Positions 5,502-6,319 of a stretch of DNA of 6,319 nt are shown piece after piece. The DNA is taken from NCBI GenBank assembly GCA_964604305.1, contig CAZRYM010000125.1, positions 1 through 6,319 of the forward strand. The letters are read 5' to 3'. Below the pieces are notes generated by a model, which was given only the letters and a program-made list of their open reading frames with translations, was not told where the DNA came from and made no database searches. The translations under genes were made by a program, and so were the position numbers. The first letter of the stretch is position 1, and the number at the start of each line of letters is the position of its first letter. The DNA is from JASUTC01 sp964604305 (GTDB lineage: Bacteria; Thermotogota; Thermotogae; MWEM01).

Positions 5502-6319
5502 ATGATGCGCTCAATGTTCAGTGGAATCTCTGGATTAAAAGGTTTTCAGAGTTCCATGGATGTCATAGGAAACAACATAGCAAACGTCAACACAGTGGGA
5601 TTTAAGGTTTCAAGAACCACCTTTCAATCCATGCTGAATCAAACAGTCGTCGGCGCCAAATCGCCTGAAACCGGTGGTCGTGGCGGTACAAACTCAATGC
5701 AGGTAGGACTGGGATCTCAACTGGGTAGTATCGGAAAGATCATGACACAGGGAAGTTTCCAGAACACAGGAAAAAAGACCGATTTGGGATTACAAGGGGA
5801 CGGTTTTTTCGTCCTCTCGGATGGTTTACAGGAATTTTATTCCAGAGCGGGAAATTTTGAACTAGATGAAAACGGCAACTTCGTTCAGCCCTCAACGGGT
5901 TTAAAACTGCAGGGCTGGCTCTCCAAAATAGATCCAAAAACGGGTGTCAGATATCTTGATTTGGATAAACCCCCAAGAGATTTGTTCATCCAGGCGGGAA
6001 TGACCATGCCTGCAAAAGCAACATCAAACGCCTCTATCGGAGGAAATTTAAATTCAAAAGTCGGGATCGAACCCCTCACCATCACGGTTAAAAACCCGGA
6101 TGATCCCACAAAAAATTACAAAGTTCGATTTACCTTTGAAAAACTGCCCCCTTACGATACAAAAAGGCTATTTTCAAGTTCAACAATTAAATATACCTGG
6201 CATGCAGAACTGGTTGACTGGAACGCAGAAAACCCAAGTGAAATTCCAGAACTCAACTACAAAACAGGTATGGTTGAATTAAATCAATTTGGTCAGATTG
6301 AGAAGTTTTATCGATATCC
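5502..6319 (+). CDS. flgE: Flagellar hook protein FlgE (partial, runs off right edge)
   Basis: FlgE is exported and polymerises under the FlgD cap to build the flexible hook between rod and filament. The first 272 codons are present and the frame is open to the window edge. The N-terminal rod/hook signature is clear: MMRSMFSGISGLKGFQ, then IGNNIANVNTVGFK (22-35), where alpha-helical D0 forms with the missing C-terminus. It continues with GLGSQLGSIGKIMTQGSF (69-86) and GLQGDGFFVLSDG (96-108). FYSRAGNFELDENGNFV (112-128) marks the hook-basal-body core. SNASIGGNLNS (175-185) leads into the hook-specific D2 region. The MMRS start and this core separate it from FlgG and FlgF, as does its position after flgD. 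I expect a few hundred more residues, ending in a conserved helical C-terminus, beyond the window. Confidence 0.96.
   Translation, partial: MMRSMFSGISGLKGFQSSMDVIGNNIANVNTVGFKVSRTTFQSMLNQTVVGAKSPETGGRGGTNSMQVGLGSQLGSIGKIMTQGSFQNTGKKTDLGLQGDGFFVLSDGLQEFYSRAGNFELDENGNFVQPSTGLKLQGWLSKIDPKTGVRYLDLDKPPRDLFIQAGMTMPAKATSNASIGGNLNSKVGIEPLTITVKNPDDPTKNYKVRFTFEKLPPYDTKRLFSSSTIKYTWHAELVDWNAENPSEIPELNYKTGMVELNQFGQIEKFYRY

Noticed and set aside
6100..6282. Small plus-strand reading frame near the right edge
   Set aside because: It is an out-of-frame reading of flgE, whose own frame stays open through it.

Overview
The window is bacterial and holds two divergent transcription units separated by an AT-rich spacer of about 0.2 kb. 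On the minus strand are the ATPase genes of an oligopeptide-type ABC transporter: a complete oppD/dppD-like gene and the first nine codons of the following oppF-like gene, which runs off the left edge. On the plus strand is a flagellar hook-assembly operon in the order motE-like, fliK, flgD, a small conserved flagellar-operon gene (flg_new family), flgE. The flgE gene is cut by the right edge.

The organism is motile and has moderate GC. It uses strong AGGAGG-type ribosome sites and at least one TTG start. The gene order, the MMRS...GISGL start of FlgE, and a multi-gene Opp/Dpp system next to flagellar genes fit Thermotogota best in my judgement. Clostridia-like Firmicutes and Spirochaetes share much of this order and cannot be excluded without a database search.

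The plus-strand genes form a tight assembly line. The MotE-like protein is a membrane-anchored coiled coil, probably acting at the motor or stator. FliK measures hook length and switches export specificity. FlgD forms the hook cap, and FlgE is the hook subunit itself. motE and fliK overlap by 4 bp, fliK and flgD by 11 bp, and flgD and the small gene are 14 bp apart, so translational coupling is likely. The only real spacer in the operon is 84 bp directly before flgE, and it can fold into a compact three-way-junction-like RNA ending just before the flgE ribosome site.

A 100-N scaffold gap lies inside fliK. The reading frame is open right up to both edges of the gap but in different frames, as expected if the gap length is arbitrary; I read the two halves as one long gene. 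No mobile element, CRISPR array, tRNA, rRNA or obvious novel defence or metabolic system is visible. The best leads are the structured flgE leader, the poorly understood small flagellar protein, and the unusually long FliK.
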